A stretch of 64,000 nucleotides of DNA from contig NW_027052924.1 of assembly GCF_011386835.1 (NCBI RefSeq), positions 1 to 64,000 on the forward strand. The letters run 5' to 3'. The translations under genes were made by a program, and so were the position numbers. The stretch's first letter is position 1. Every line of letters starts with the position of its first letter. This stretch comes from Chrysemys picta bellii (taxonomy: Eukaryota > Chordata > Testudines > Emydidae). This document shows positions 35,216 through 46,862 of this stretch, in pieces. The notes beneath the pieces are model-generated. The model did no database searches and had not been told where the DNA came from. It worked only from the letters and a program-made list of their open reading frames with translations.

Positions 35216-36269
35216 AGCAAGCTACACAGACAGTTACCGCCTTTCCAAGCTGAATGTGCTAATGTAGCTTCTAAAAGGTTTTGTGGGCTGTAGCAGAAAC
35301 ACAGTAAAAAGGGGAGGAAAATGAAAAAAGCCATTCGGGGTACACCCAGTTTTGAACTAACACTCATCACTGCGGTATAGGCATCAAGGGAAGATGAAAA
35401 TAAAGTTTTTAAAAATACTGGTTAAGGAACAATGCCAATTTAAAGGGAATTTGAAAAGTTCTCTGTGTTTTCTGTTTGTTTTTAATTGTTATAGGTTCAA
35501 ACACCTCTGCATCCCTCAAGGCCAACAAAGATTGTCCACACTTCCTCCTTTGCTTCAATCCAAATTAGCTACTTTACTCCGGTTTTAGCTGGCCGGAAAC
35601 AGGCAGCCATAGGCAGTTTAGTACTGTAGCATTATCACCACTAAGGAAACCAGCCCTTGGAGAATTCTAAATACATATATTTGCTGAGACCACTCAGATT
35701 ACACGAACATTGTAACAGAAAATGGAAGATCAAGGAGGCTCTTTACTGGTCTACATAGGACTGCCTGGACTTACTTGGGTTTGGCCTGCCCTGCTTTCTT
35801 TAGTCGGTAAATCATTTGAACACCAGTTTAAAAGGAGACACACTTTTTAATACCAGAGCCAAAACTGACTGCTTTGTCAATTGCCAGGGGCTGACTCCTC
35901 CACTGAGATATTTTATAACAAGCTTGGGGCAAGAGAAGATTTTTATCCAACTTGTAAATTCATGAGGTAGAAAAATAGCGCAACCCAAAATTAAGAAATT
36001 CAGCTGGCAAGGAGTGTTAAAGCAATACAAAATACCACGCCTCTCCCCCACAGCCCCATGAAGTAGGATGTTCCAAGCCCCAGGGTCAGGTCTAGAGATC
36101 TCCTCCTTGATAACATGCTGTGCTACATTCAGTGCCCACCAGCATCCTTATATTTCACATTTTGGAAACTACCAAAATGCAGGTACCGGATTTTACAGAG
36201 ACAAGACCTAAAGGCAGGTGAGAGGGAGGAACACAGATTCCTCAAGACACCAGGAAACAGATCAAGTAC
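35216..36269. other. non-coding stretch, probably an intron of the SIN3A pseudogene
   Basis: It lies between pseudogene exons 36794-36270 and 34606-34573 and shows no frame or repeat that I recognise. Confidence 0.4.
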
Positions 36270-37970
36270 CAGATCCACACACTGGGCTGTCATTCTTGTC
36301 TCATTTTATGCCTAGCACTTCCCGCTCCCATTCCCTTTCCCGGTTCTCCTCTTCGATTTGCCGCTCAGCCTGGGTGCAAATCCTCAGCAGCAGCAAGCAT
36401 AGGATTTGGTGAAGCCGCATGAGGATGTACCAGTTGTTGATGACATAGAAGAGGTTGTACACTTCATCCCCCCTCCGCCCCTCCCCCCCGGTAGCTTCTG
36501 GGCGCTGTGTTGCTGAACAGCAGCTTGGCTTTAGGGAGGCTGCCCCCAACTCCGTTGTGCTTTTTCGCAGCCCCAGTGGCTTCATCCACATCCATTTCCT
36601 CCTCCACGTCTGAGAGCTCGCACCAGCAACTCTTGATTTTGTACTTGTCCTCTTTCTGAATTCCTGTCTGCTGTTTCACGTGGTGGATGATAAAGAGAAG
36701 CAGCATCCTCCAGGATTTGCCTGTCCTCATAGGCTAGTGACAGGTGTGGGCCTATGGGTACTCCAGCATTATCTTCTGATGCCTGCTCTTGCCTCTGAGG
36801 GAGGAAGACAAAATACACAGAGCATGGCTGAGTCTCACATATGCAACTTACCACGTCTTTAAGACCCTTGTACAAAGCACTGCCAGTGAACTGGATTTCC
36901 TCTTTCATTACAACCCCAAATCCTATGGGGGAAGGGCCAGAGTTCACATTATCCATCACAACAACCCAAGTTCTGGTGTCAAGGGCCTACACATATTGCA
37001 TACAGGGCCTTGGTGTCATTCTGTTTGAAGCTGATGCCCTGGTGATCCAGGGATTTCAGGTAATGTTTCTCATTCTGCTCCCTCCAGACCTTGTTGAATC
37101 CTCTCTGGGCTTCTCGCCACTCTTCCTCTTTCATCTTTAACCTTAGCAGCAACAAAAAACAAAACAGAAGCTACGAGATGCTAAGATACCACATTGATGG
37201 GTGTAGGATAAAAACCTAGACCAGACAAGCTGGAGGCAGTAAGGCTTCTGCTCAGTGCCCATTGCCCACTGAAACAGCAGAAAGTTTCAGAAGGACTTCA
37301 AATGAGGTACAACGTGCATAGCAAAATTCTCCAGGAATGGCCATGAATCTTTAGATTGGTTTTGTGGCTATGTTATTTTACAGAAGGTTAAATAGGCCAC
37401 AAATGCATGGCTATACCCCACTAACCAGGGTGATGATGAGGGCATTCAACAGAACATAAACCAAACTTTCCCCCCCCCCCCCCCCCCCCGTATACCTCCT
37501 ACAGAGTCCCAGGACTGGGTCTGGGTTCATTGTCAATATCCCAGAATTCTGCTTTGTGAGAAGTTACAAATAACAGAAATCTCAACTGTTGTAACCTGCT
37601 GCCCCAAAGAGTCCCTGGTATCTGTGACATCCCATAATTTATTTAATACATGGATTTAACCACTTGCCAGACATTTCAGAGCTCTCAAACTTCTCTGATA
37701 CTTGTTATGGTCCTGTATCTAGATATTCTTTTCACCCCATGCAACACAGGCATACACAAAACTCTGAACCTCTCAGCCAGCTTATACCTAACCTAGAAGA
37801 AAGAAGTCCATTCTGTCACTTCACAAAGAGTGCACTGTAACCAACTTGTTCATGTTTAAAGGAAAAACACCACAAGTTGGGAATCAGACAACCCTCGACC
37901 TCTCACATCTTGACATAATGAAAAAAACAGCTCTTTCTCTTCACTGAGGATTAAGGAATCACAATTTACA

Positions 37971-38102
37971 TATGCATCCGAAGAAGTGGGCTGTAGTCCA
38001 CGAAAGCTTATGCTCTAATAAATTTGTTAGTCTCTAAGGTGCCACAAGTACTCCTGTTCTTCTTTTTGCGGATACAGACTAACACGGCTGCTACTCTGAA
38101 AT
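37971..38102 (+). mobile_element. Penelope-like element 3' end, short
   Basis: Starts TATGCATCCGAAGAAGTGGG and ends CTAACACGGCTGCTACTCTG. It is nearly identical to 26153-26252 but continues past TTTTTGC to the normal terminus, showing what the copy at 26252 lacks. Confidence 0.8.
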
Positions 38103-40276
38103 TTACATCTAGGCAGCCTACATACTTTTGATGAGACATGGGAACTTTGCAGAGATATAATTGCTGAACATTCCAGGAGTCTAGAAGCACACAGATCCCA
38201 GAAGTACCTCTTACTTGGCAGTCCCTTCGCAAACCTATATCCCTCCTCTAATCTAGTTTTCATACCATGTCCACACCCTGGTGTCTAAGAGCACCTTCTC
38301 ATAGTCTTACCCCTCTCCTTTCATCTCTCGTTTCTTTACGTCTAGTTCTCACATTATGCCCTGCCTCAGTAGAGAACCTGCTAGAGACTGCAGATGTCCT
38401 CAACATGATGCAACATAAAAGCAAGTCCTTCCGGACATGAGTTCTCTTTCTGCATTTGTATAACGGGGCCCAATTCTGACGGGGACATTAGGGAGCCACA
38501 TAATAAAGATCTGACAATCCGCAACTACAATGTTAAAGGGAATTACTTTCATTTCTAATTATCCTTTGTTCTCCATTGTTAGAGATGTATCGGGAAAGTG
38601 GAAAAGTATGATGACACGGTTCCATCAAAATGCTGTTGTAGCCTCTTGCTGTGTAAATCCAGAACCAGCCAGGAGGACAGAGAAGCTATAAAGAACACAA
38701 AGGTTAGTTTCCATTCATTTATGGACTATCCCCTTCAGCCGGTTTAGTAGGGGCACATTCTTTGAATACTGTAGTTCAATTTCCACCTTCTCTTTACAGC
38801 TCACTGACCATGCTCAACAAGGAACGGTGGAAGACAGCACTTAAACTCAAGAGTGACACGTGGTGACCACTAGGGGGTTGGCTCTTACTCCACTCTACCA
38901 TGGCTGCCCTGAAGGGTAAAAAAAGGAAGAGCTAAGGAAGTTCGGAAAGTCTTGTGCTAAGGTTCTAAGACACAAGAGAAAAAGTCGTACACAGATGGTA
39001 CTAGAGAAGAGAACTTCCTTTCATCAATTTTACAATTCCTGCCTTTCATTTTCACATTTTCATATCCCCTTGTCCGTATATGAAAAGGTAAATAGCAGCA
39101 GCAATCAGATTTTGTATACCTCTGTAAAAACGCCTGTGATACCACTATCTCTCAAACCTAAACAGTCTCATTACCATCAATCACTTCTCAGTCTTCCCAT
39201 GCCTCATCTTCCCCTCCATGCTCATTTCTGAGTCCTTTATTACTGAGATGTCCTTCTTGAGATAGGGTGACCACTACACAGAATTCCAGCTAGGTGGGGG
39301 ATTTGTTAGTTTTTAAATATACAGTAATGGCATATTTGCTTCAATTCATAGCAGAGATTGAGGCTGTATAAGAAGATTCTGTCAACCACCTCTCTTTCTA
39401 TTCAAGACCACATTGACGACCTGTAGTCTATAGATCAGGAACCTATGCTTTAAAGATTGTAAAAGTGTCCAACTTTTGACTTAGCTTCCACTTTCCTACG
39501 TCTCATATCACAGTACTAATTTTTGGTATGATCCCTTCCACCAAGGATGCTGGACTGATATATATTGTGATCGCTACCACTCAATGGTTTGACCATAGTT
39601 ATTTCTTGATTCAGAATCTAAGTGTTATTCAGGGCTAAATCAATAACCTCTCCTCTTGTGTAGCTACAGACTAGCTATTACAAGAAGCAATCATTTAAAA
39701 TATTGAAAAACTCCTTCTCCTCACCTTCTCCAGAGGTTGACATTTTATATGTGGGGAGTTGAAATTGCCCGTTATAACTATTATTCAAGAGAGTGGTCTC
39801 TGGCCCCCCCTCAATATTGTGCACTCACTTCCTTTTTCTGATCAGGAGGCTGGCAGTAGAACACAGTAATTTTTGAGTTGGAACCTGAATCCAATACAGA
39901 CTCTACACTTCAAAGTCTTTTTCACTTTCACAGATGGGATTTATAATGGGATCAAACTCATTTGTGTCCAAAACTGACAATACAGAACCCCACCCCAGCT
40001 TGATTTTTGAACTCAAGACTGCCCTATCTTGGGTAGGAAAAATAAAAAATCCTTATCCTGCCAGCAGGGCCAGTGATGTTTTGGCTTTACTAAACACAAT
40101 AGTAGCTGGGTACTATGAAACGCAACCACTTATTAGAACATAAAAAGCATCTGCATTTCTCAGACTGTATGCTTTCCTCAACTGGAGCCTCTGTGTGTAT
40201 TATACGTTTGGATAGTGCCTAGCATACGATGAGTTTTACTCAAACACAAGTAATAATGCCGAAACCTGGGAAGTAC
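38103..40276. other. non-coding stretch, probably an intron of the SIN3A pseudogene
   Basis: Lies between the first two recognised pseudogene exons (40494-40277 and 37141-37004). No exon, RNA gene or named repeat was recognised. Confidence 0.4.
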
Positions 40277-40565
40277 CATTTCAGCACAATAGGAACGGCA
40301 ACAAATGAATCTTTCCTCAGCCCGTCTATGATGTCGGCCGCTTTGTCAGCATATATCCTCTGCAGCGCCTTGCGATGGATCACCTCCGACGTGCCACCCA
40401 GAGTGTTGTCCAGCTGGAATTTGGCTTGCTCCTCAGCAGACAAGCGGGGAGTTTCTTTGGATTGCCTCTAAGACTCTGATTGTTGCCAGGGTGGTCTCCA
40501 AGACAACATCCAGATGAAAGGGAAAATGTGTTAGCCATAGTACAATATTACTTTCTGGAAATAAA

Positions 40566-40837
40566 GGTCGGGTCTACACTACAGACCTATATTGGTGTAA
40601 CTATGTTGCTCAGGGGTGTGAAAAATCCACACTGAGCAATGCAGTTACATCGACCTAATCCCCTGTGTAGACAGTGTCATGTCAATGGGAGAGCTTCTCC
40701 CATCAACACAGCTATCACGTCTTGGGGAGGTGGATTAACTAAACTGATGGGAGAAGCTCTCCTGTTGGCATAGGAGTTTCTTCACTTAAGCACTGCATCA
40801 GCACAGCTGCAGTGTTTTAAGTGTCCACTTACCCGAA
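40566..40837. mobile_element. Harbinger-like MITE
   Basis: It starts GGTCGGGTCTACACTACAGA and ends AAGTGTCCACTTACCCGAAC, a degraded inverted repeat of the GGTCTACACT type that also ends the large Harbinger elements here. The interior repeats GGGAGAGCTTCTCCC and GGGAGAAGCTCTCC, which are near-palindromic. It has no coding capacity. Confidence 0.5.
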
Positions 40838-41424
40838 CATTTAAGTGAACCAAAACAAGAACTTAATACTTCTGTAACGCTGTGCACGTAAAACAGGAGG
40901 CACTTGAGAAATGGTTTAATATTTCCACATCTGCTTATTCTAATCTACCTATATTTCATCTGCTTCCTATACAGTATTGCATCTTTTCACAAGAAGTTAC
41001 AGGCTACTAAAATGCTTCCTTCAGGAAATAAGATTTTCCATGGGTGGGAGGTACACAATTGACAGCATTACTACAAAAGAAAGCGATAAATCTTAGCATA
41101 GGCAAACAATTGCTGTGCTGAGTTCCATTTGGAGTGTCAATCATTTAACACTCTGTGAATGTCATTCTTCAGATTTTTAACAGAAATATATTTCAGCCTC
41201 TATGTACTAAGAAAAGGAAGCATCAATTATGCACCTGCCATTGAACAGTTTCATTTGGAATGACCTAAAGAGAAGAGAAAGAAAGCTGTGCCAAAGCTAC
41301 CGACCACGATAAAGTCAATGGGTTGGAGGGGAAGGAGTTGGTGATCAGAAGCGGTTACTTGGATTTTGATTCTTGTATTCACAGAGGTTGAACAGTCCTT
41401 AGGTAGAAGCATAACCATGTCCAC
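40838..41424. other. non-coding stretch
   Basis: No frame or recognisable repeat was identified. Confidence 0.35.
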
Positions 41425-41506
41425 CAAAGGCAGGACAAGTAGTAATGGGCTAAATCTGCAGCAAGGGAGATTTAGATTAGATATTAGGAAAGCTTTCTAA
41501 CTATAA
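41425..41506 (+). mobile_element. CR1 LINE 3' tail, left half, interrupted by Harbinger element 1
   Basis: CAGGACAAGTAGTAATGGGC and GATTAGATATTAGGAAAG are CR1 3' landmarks. The tail breaks at CTATAA (41506) and resumes at TAAGGGTAGTTAAGC (45562). Confidence 0.8.
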
Positions 41507-41889
41507 GGGTATGTCTACACTACGGGATTAATCCGAATTTATATAATTCGAATTTTGGAAACAGATTGTATAAAGTCGAATGTATGCGGCCACACTAAGC
41601 ACATTAATTCAGCGGTGTGCGTCCATGTTCCGGGGCTAGCGTTGATTTCTGGAGTGTTGCACTGTGGGTAGCTATCCCATAGCTATCCCATAGTTCCCGC
41701 AGTCTCCCCCGCCCATTGGAATTCTGGGTTGAGATCCCAGTGCCTGATGGGACAAAAAACATTGTCGCAGGTGGTTCTGGGTACAGCCTCACCCCTCCCT
41801 CCCTCCCTGCATGAAAGCAACGGACAGCAGACAACCATTTCGTGCCTTTTTTCCTGGGTGAACACTGCAGACTCCATACCACGGTAAGC

Positions 41890-43201
41890 ATGGAGCCCGC
41901 TCAGCTCAAGACAGCAGTCATGAACATTGAAAACACCTCGCGCGTTCTTGTGGCGTTTATGCTGAGCCAGGACCAGAAAAATGAGGCGAGGAGGCAGCGG
42001 CGGTGGCAGCGCAGCGACAAGCGTGATGAGAACATGGACATGGACACGGACACAGAATTCTTCAAACCGCGGGCCCCGGTGCTTTGGAGATCATGTTGTT
42101 AATGGGGCAGGTTCTATCCATGGAACGCCAATTCTGGGCAAGGGAAACAAGCACAGACTGGTGGGACCGCATAGTGTTGCAGGTGTGGGATGATTCCCAG
42201 TGGCTGCGGAACTTTCGCATGCGTAAGGGCACTGTCATGGAACTTTATGACTTGCTGTCCCCTGACCTGACGCGCCAGAATACCAAGATGAGAGCAGCCC
42301 TCACAGTTGAGAAGCGAGTGGCAATAGCCCTGTGGAAGCTTGCAACGCCAGACAGCTACCGGTCACTCGGGAATCAATTTGGAGTGGGCAAATCTACTGT
42401 GGGGGCTGCTGTGATGAAAGTAGCCAAAGCAATCACTCAGGTGCTGCTACGAAAGGTAGTGACTCTGGGAAATGTGCAGGCCATAGTGGATGGCTTTGCT
42501 GCAATGGGATTCCCTAACTGTGGTGGGGCAATAGATGGAACCCATATCCCTATCTTGTCACCGGACCACTAGGGTACCACTAGGGTACCCAGTACATAAA
42601 CCGCAAGGGGTACTTTTCAATGGTGCTGCAAGCACTTGTGGATCACAAGGGACGTTTCACCAACATCAATGTGGGCTGGCCGGGAAGGGTTCATGACGCT
42701 CGCGTCTTCAGGAACACTACTCTGTTTAAAGGGCTGCAGCAAGGGACTTACTTTCCGGACCAGAAAATAACCGTTGGGGATGTTGAAATGCCAATAGTTA
42801 TTCTTGGCGACCCAGCCTACCCCTTAATACCATGGCTCATGAAGCCATACACAGGCAGCCTGGACAGGAGTCAGGAGCTGTTCAACTACAGGCTGAGCAA
42901 GTGCAGAATGGTGGTAGAATGTGCATTTGGCCGTTTGAAAGGTCGCTGGCCATCGTTACTGACTCGCTCAGACCTCAGCCAAATCAATCTCCCCATTGTT
43001 ATTTCTGCTTGCTGTGTGCTCCACAGTCTCTGTGAAAGTAAGGGCGAGACCTTTATGGCGGGGTGGGAGGCTGAGGCAAATCGCCTGGCTGCTGATTACG
43101 TGCAGCCAGACACCAGGGCGATTAGAAGAGCACACCAGGAAGCTCTGTGCATCAGAGAAGCTTTGAAAACCAGTTTCATGACTGGCCAGGCTACAGTGTG
43201 A
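41890..43201 (+). pseudogene. Harbinger DDE transposase (HARBI1-like), broken into three frames
   Basis: Three successive frames give one protein: 41890-~42070 (MEPAQLKTAVMN...), ~42084-42572 and ~42590-43201. Landmarks are KRVAIALWKLA, SLGNQFGVGKSTVGAAV, the first catalytic Asp in GGAIDGTHIPI, GRVHDARVFRNT, the second Asp in ILGDPAYPLIPW and the catalytic Glu in CRMVVECAFGRLKGRW. The first break is an indel near 42075. The second, at 42569-42591, comes with an 11-bp tandem duplication (CTAGGGTACCA) that also introduces a stop. The family cuts and pastes its transposon with help from the Myb-like partner. All three catalytic residues are still encoded. Confidence 0.85.
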
Positions 43202-43326
43202 AATATCTGTTTGTTTCTCCTTCATGAAAACCTGCCCCCTTTATTGACTCATTCTCTGTAAGGAACCCACCCTCCCCCTTCCCCCAGCTTGCTTTAAAAC
43301 CAAATAAAGTCACTATCGTTTAAAAA

Positions 43327-45228
43327 TCATTTATTCTTTATTAATACATTATAAAAAGAGAGAGGGAACCTGGGTGGGGTTTGGGAGGAGGATCGGGGGG
43401 AAGGAAAAGGCACTAAAAAAAGGTTAAAAAAATGACAGCCTTTTTCTTGGGCTGTCCACTGGGGTGGAATGGGAAGGTGTACGGAGCCTCCCCCCCGTGT
43501 TCTTACACGTCTGGGTGAGGAGGCTATGGAACATGGTGAGGGGGGAGGGGGGTTATACAGGGGCTGTAGTGGCACTCTGTTATCCTGCTGCCGTTCCTGA
43601 AGCTCCACCAGACGCCAGAGCATGTCTGTTTGCTCACGCAGCAGCCCCAGTGTTGCATCCTGCCTCCTCTGATCTTCCTGCCACCACCTCTCATCTCGAG
43701 CGTCTCTCCTCTCCTCACGTTGGTCCCTCCTGTCCTCACGTTCACTGTCTTCTTTCCTATACTTTGAAACGGTGTCCTTCCACTCATTCAGATGAGCTCT
43801 GTCACTGCAGATGGATTCCATGATTTCTGCGAACATCTCGTCTCGCGTCTTCTTTTTCCGATGCCTTATCTGTGATAGCCTTCGGGACGGAGGAGGGAGG
43901 CTTGAAGAATTTGCAGCTGCTGGAGGGAGGGAAAAAAGGAGAGAATTTTTTTAAAAGATACATTTTGCAGAACAATGCTTATACTCTTTCACGGTGAACA
44001 ACACTATTCACATTACATAGCACATGTGATTTCTGTGCAAGGTCGCATTTTGCCTCTTAATATTGAGTGCCTGTGGCTTTGCTGCTAGAGATCACAGACG
44101 CAGGTCTGGGCAACAGAATTCGGCTTGCATGCGGCCATGGTAAGCCATTGTCTTTCGGCTTCTGCGCCCTCCTTTCCCACATACCAAGCAAAGCCCGTTG
44201 AGTGCTGCGGTTTTCCTGTTAACATTCAGCAGCAGAAAACAAACTAACCCCCCCGCCCCCATCCAATTCTCTGGATGATCGCTTTATCCCTCCCCCCACC
44301 ACGTGGCTGGTATCAGGGAAGATCCATGCAGGAACCAAACACCCCCCACCCCGCCATGAATTCTCTGGGATGATCGCTTTACCCCTCCCCCCACCACGTG
44401 GCTGGTATCAGGGAAGATCCCTGCTAGCCAAACTTGAAAAGCTCTGGGCCAATTTCCCCCCGCCACCCCCCCCCCCCCCAGCTTCATGGAGATGTCCCTG
44501 GAGGATTTCCACTCCATCCCCAGACACGTTAACAGAATTTTCCAGTAGCTGTACTGGCTGCGAATGCATCCCAAGTCCTCAGGGCAAAGTAATCGATAAA
44601 AACCCTTGCTTTTAAAACAAGTTTTATATTTTAAAAGGTAAACTCACCTGAGGTCCCTTCCATGGGGTCGTGGTCTTGGATACTAGGTTGGGAGGGTACT
44701 TCAGTCAGGCTGAGAAAAAGATCCTGGCTGTTGGGAAGAACGGAGTGCTCGGTGCTCTCTGCAAGCTCGTCCTCCTCCTCCTCCTCTTCCCCGTCCGCAG
44801 AATCCTCAGGTGTAGCTGATGAGATGATCCCCCCCTCGGAATCCACGGTCAGAGGTGGGGTAGTGGTGGCGGCCCCCCCTTAGAACTGCATGCAGCTCGT
44901 CGTAGAAGTGGCATGTCCGCGGCTCTGACCCGGAGCGACCGTTTGCCTCCTTTGTTTTTTGATAGGCTTGTCTGAGCTCCTTGACTTTCACGCAGCACTG
45001 ATCTGAGTCCCTATTGTGGCCTCTCTCCATCATGCCCTTGGAGATTTTTTCAAAAGTTTTTGCATTTCGTCTTTTTGAACGAAGTTCTGCTAGCACTGAA
45101 TCCTCTCCCCATATAGCGATCAGATCCAGTACCTCCCGTACGGTCCATGCTGGTGCTCTTTTTCGATTATCGGCCTGCATGGTTACCTGTGCTGATGAGC
45201 TATCTGTGGTCACCTGTGCTCTCCACAC
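43327..45228 (-). pseudogene. Harbinger Myb/SANT-like DNA-binding protein, two exons, frame broken
   Basis: Exon 1 runs from 45228 (or the ATG at 45180) down to 44648. It carries a trihelix-type Myb/SANT domain: RKRAPAWTVREVLDLIAIWG, then VKVKELRQAYQKTKEANGRS. The donor CAG/GTGAGT is at 44648-44642. Exon 2 starts near 43918 after CCCTCCAGCAG and ends at 43327, with an RKKKTRDEMFAEIME motif and an Arg/Glu/Asp-rich likely coiled coil (REDRRDQREERRDARDER). The frame shifts near 44880 before an acidic stretch (EEEEEEDELAE). In this superfamily the Myb-like protein binds transposon ends and helps import the transposase into the nucleus. Confidence 0.75.
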
Positions 45229-45561
45229 TGGGCAAACAGGAAATGAAATTCAAATGTTCGCAGGGCTTTTCCTGTCTACCTGGCCAGTGCATCCGAGTTT
45301 AGATTGCTGTCCAGAGTGGTCACAATGGTGCACTGTGGGATAGCTCCCGGAGGCCAATACCATCGAATTGCGGCCACACTAACTCTAATTTGAAATGATA
45401 ACATTGATTTTGGCGCTACTCCGCTCGTCGGGGTGGAGCACAGAAATCGATTTAAAGAGCCCTTTATTTCAAATTAAATGGCTTGGTTGTGTGGACGGGT
45501 GCAGGGTTAATTCGATTTAACGCTGCTAAATCCGAATTAAAGTTGTAGTGTAGACCAGGCC

Positions 45562-45760
45562 TAAGGGTAGTTAAGCACTGGAATAGGCTTCCAAGGAAGA
45601 CTGTGAACTCCCCATCATTGGAGGTTTTTAAGAACAGGTTGGACAAACTTTTGTCAGGGATGGTCTAGGTTTACTTGGTCCAACTCAGTGCAGGGGGCTA
45701 GACTTGATGACTTCTTGAGGTCATTTTCAGCCCTACATTTTTATGACTCTATGATCCTAT
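45562..45760 (+). mobile_element. CR1 LINE 3' tail, right half
   Basis: Resumes the tail interrupted at 41506: TAAGGGTAGTTAAGCACTGG, GGAGGTTTTTAAGAACAGG, GACTTGATGACTTCTTGAGG, and a terminus of short TATGACTCTATGATCCTAT repeats typical of CR1 ends. Confidence 0.85.
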
Positions 45761-46048
45761 AACCAAGAAAAAACAATTCCGGGCATCAGTATTTAAGCAG
45801 TATTATACCATATATGGTGTCAAGTATCAGGGGGTAGCCGTGTTAGTCCGTATCTACAAAAACAACAAGGAGTCTGGTGGCACCTTAAAGACTAACAGAT
45901 TTATTTGGGCATAAGCTTTCGTGGGTAAAAACCTCACTTCTTCGGATGCATAGAGTGAAAGTTACAGATGCAGGCATTATATACTGACACATGGAGAGCA
46001 GGGAGTTACTTCGCAAGTGGAGAACCAGTGTTGACAGGGCCAATTCAA

Positions 46049-46693
46049 TCAGGGTGGATGTAGTCCACTCCCAATAATGGATGAGGAGGTGTCAATTCCA
46101 GGAGAGGAAAAGCTGCTTCTGTAATGAGCCAGCCACTCCCAGTCCCTATTCAAGCCCAGATTAATGATGTAAAATTTGCAAATGAATTTTAGTTCTGCTG
46201 TTTCTCTTTGAAGTCTGTTTCTGAAGTTTTTTTGTTCAATGATAGTGACTTTTAAATCTGTAATAGAATGACCAGGGAGATTGAAGTATTCACTTACTGG
46301 CTTATGTATGTTACCATTCCTGATGTCCGATTTGTGTCCATTTATTCTTTTGCGGAGGGACTGTCCGGTTTGGCCAATGTACATGGCAGAGGGGCATTGC
46401 TGGCACATGATGGCATATATAACATTAGTGAATGTGCAGGTGAATGAGCCCTTGATGGTGTGGCTGATGTGGTTGGGTCCTCTGATGGTGTCGCCAGAGT
46501 AGATATGGGGACAGAGTAGGCAACGAGGTTTGCTACAGGGATTGGTTCCTGGGTTGGTGTTTCTGTGGTGTGGTGTGTAGTTGCTGGTGAGTATTTGCTT
46601 CAGGTTGGGGGGGTGGTCTGTAAGCGAGGACTGGCCTGCCTCCCAAGGTCTGCGAGAGTGAGGGATCGTTTTCCAGGATAGGTTGTAGATCAT
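46049..46693 (-). pseudogene. Penelope GIY-YIG endonuclease region
   Basis: A 214-codon open frame holding the GIY-YIG hallmark (IYAIM...MYIGQTGQSLRKR), a Cys-rich segment before it (CSKPRCLLCPHIYSG and CQQC), and the HSITDLKVTIIEQKNF and NRLQRETAELKFICKF motifs at the end. In Penelope elements this nuclease nicks the target before priming. The frame is intact, but the upstream RT is inverted, so the element is broken as a whole. Confidence 0.8.
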
Positions 46694-46862
46694 TGATAAT
46701 GCACTGGAGAGGTTTTAGCTGGGGGCTGTAGGGGATGGCCAGTGGTGTTCTGTTATTTTCCTTGTTGGGCCTGTCCTGTAGTAGGTGATTTCTGGGTACC
46801 CATCTTGCTCTTTTAATCTGTTTCCTCACTTCCCCAGGTGGGTATTGTAGTTTTACGAATGC

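Larger units (their letters stand above)
34573..40494 (-). pseudogene. SIN3A: unprocessed SIN3A pseudogene fragment
   Basis: Four minus-strand exon remnants lie in gene order: 40494-40277 ([19 protein letters not shown], then [19 protein letters not shown]), 37141-37004 ([20 protein letters not shown]), 36794-~36270 ([20 protein letters not shown] to [20 protein letters not shown]) and 34606-34573 (VDIDVEDYYPAF). Exon edges keep splice signals, for example CCTCCCTCAG before 36794 and CTTCCTCTAG before 34606. SIN3A is the scaffold of the Sin3-HDAC corepressor in the nucleus. This copy is dead: a frameshift near 40452, at least three frame breaks in the third exon, loss of about 17 residues after KYKIK, and a stop replacing the residue after EVLGIK at ~36303. 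A Penelope 3' end cuts the last exon. SIN3B is less likely because [18 protein letters not shown] is SIN3A-specific to my knowledge. Confidence 0.75.
41507..45561 (+). mobile_element. PIF/Harbinger DNA transposon 1, 4055 bp, TAA target duplication
   Basis: Left end GGGTATGTCTACACTAC, right end GTAGTGTAGACCAGGCC; the shared inverted core is TCTACACTA. TAA at 41504-41506 and 45562-45564 is the 3-bp target duplication typical of the superfamily. It carries a plus-strand DDE transposase and a minus-strand Myb/SANT-like gene that converge on overlapping poly(A) signals: AATAAA at 43303-43308 on plus, and TTTATT at 43330 and 43337 for the minus strand. Both genes are broken, so it cannot move itself. 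Confidence 0.85.

Noticed and set aside
37467..37490. poly-C tract as a functional element
   Set aside because: Simple homopolymer with no flanking structure; likely neutral, and a place where assembly length is unreliable.
34573..40494. a functional SIN3A gene
   Set aside because: Several frameshifts, an in-frame stop and an internal deletion lie in normally invariant sequence.
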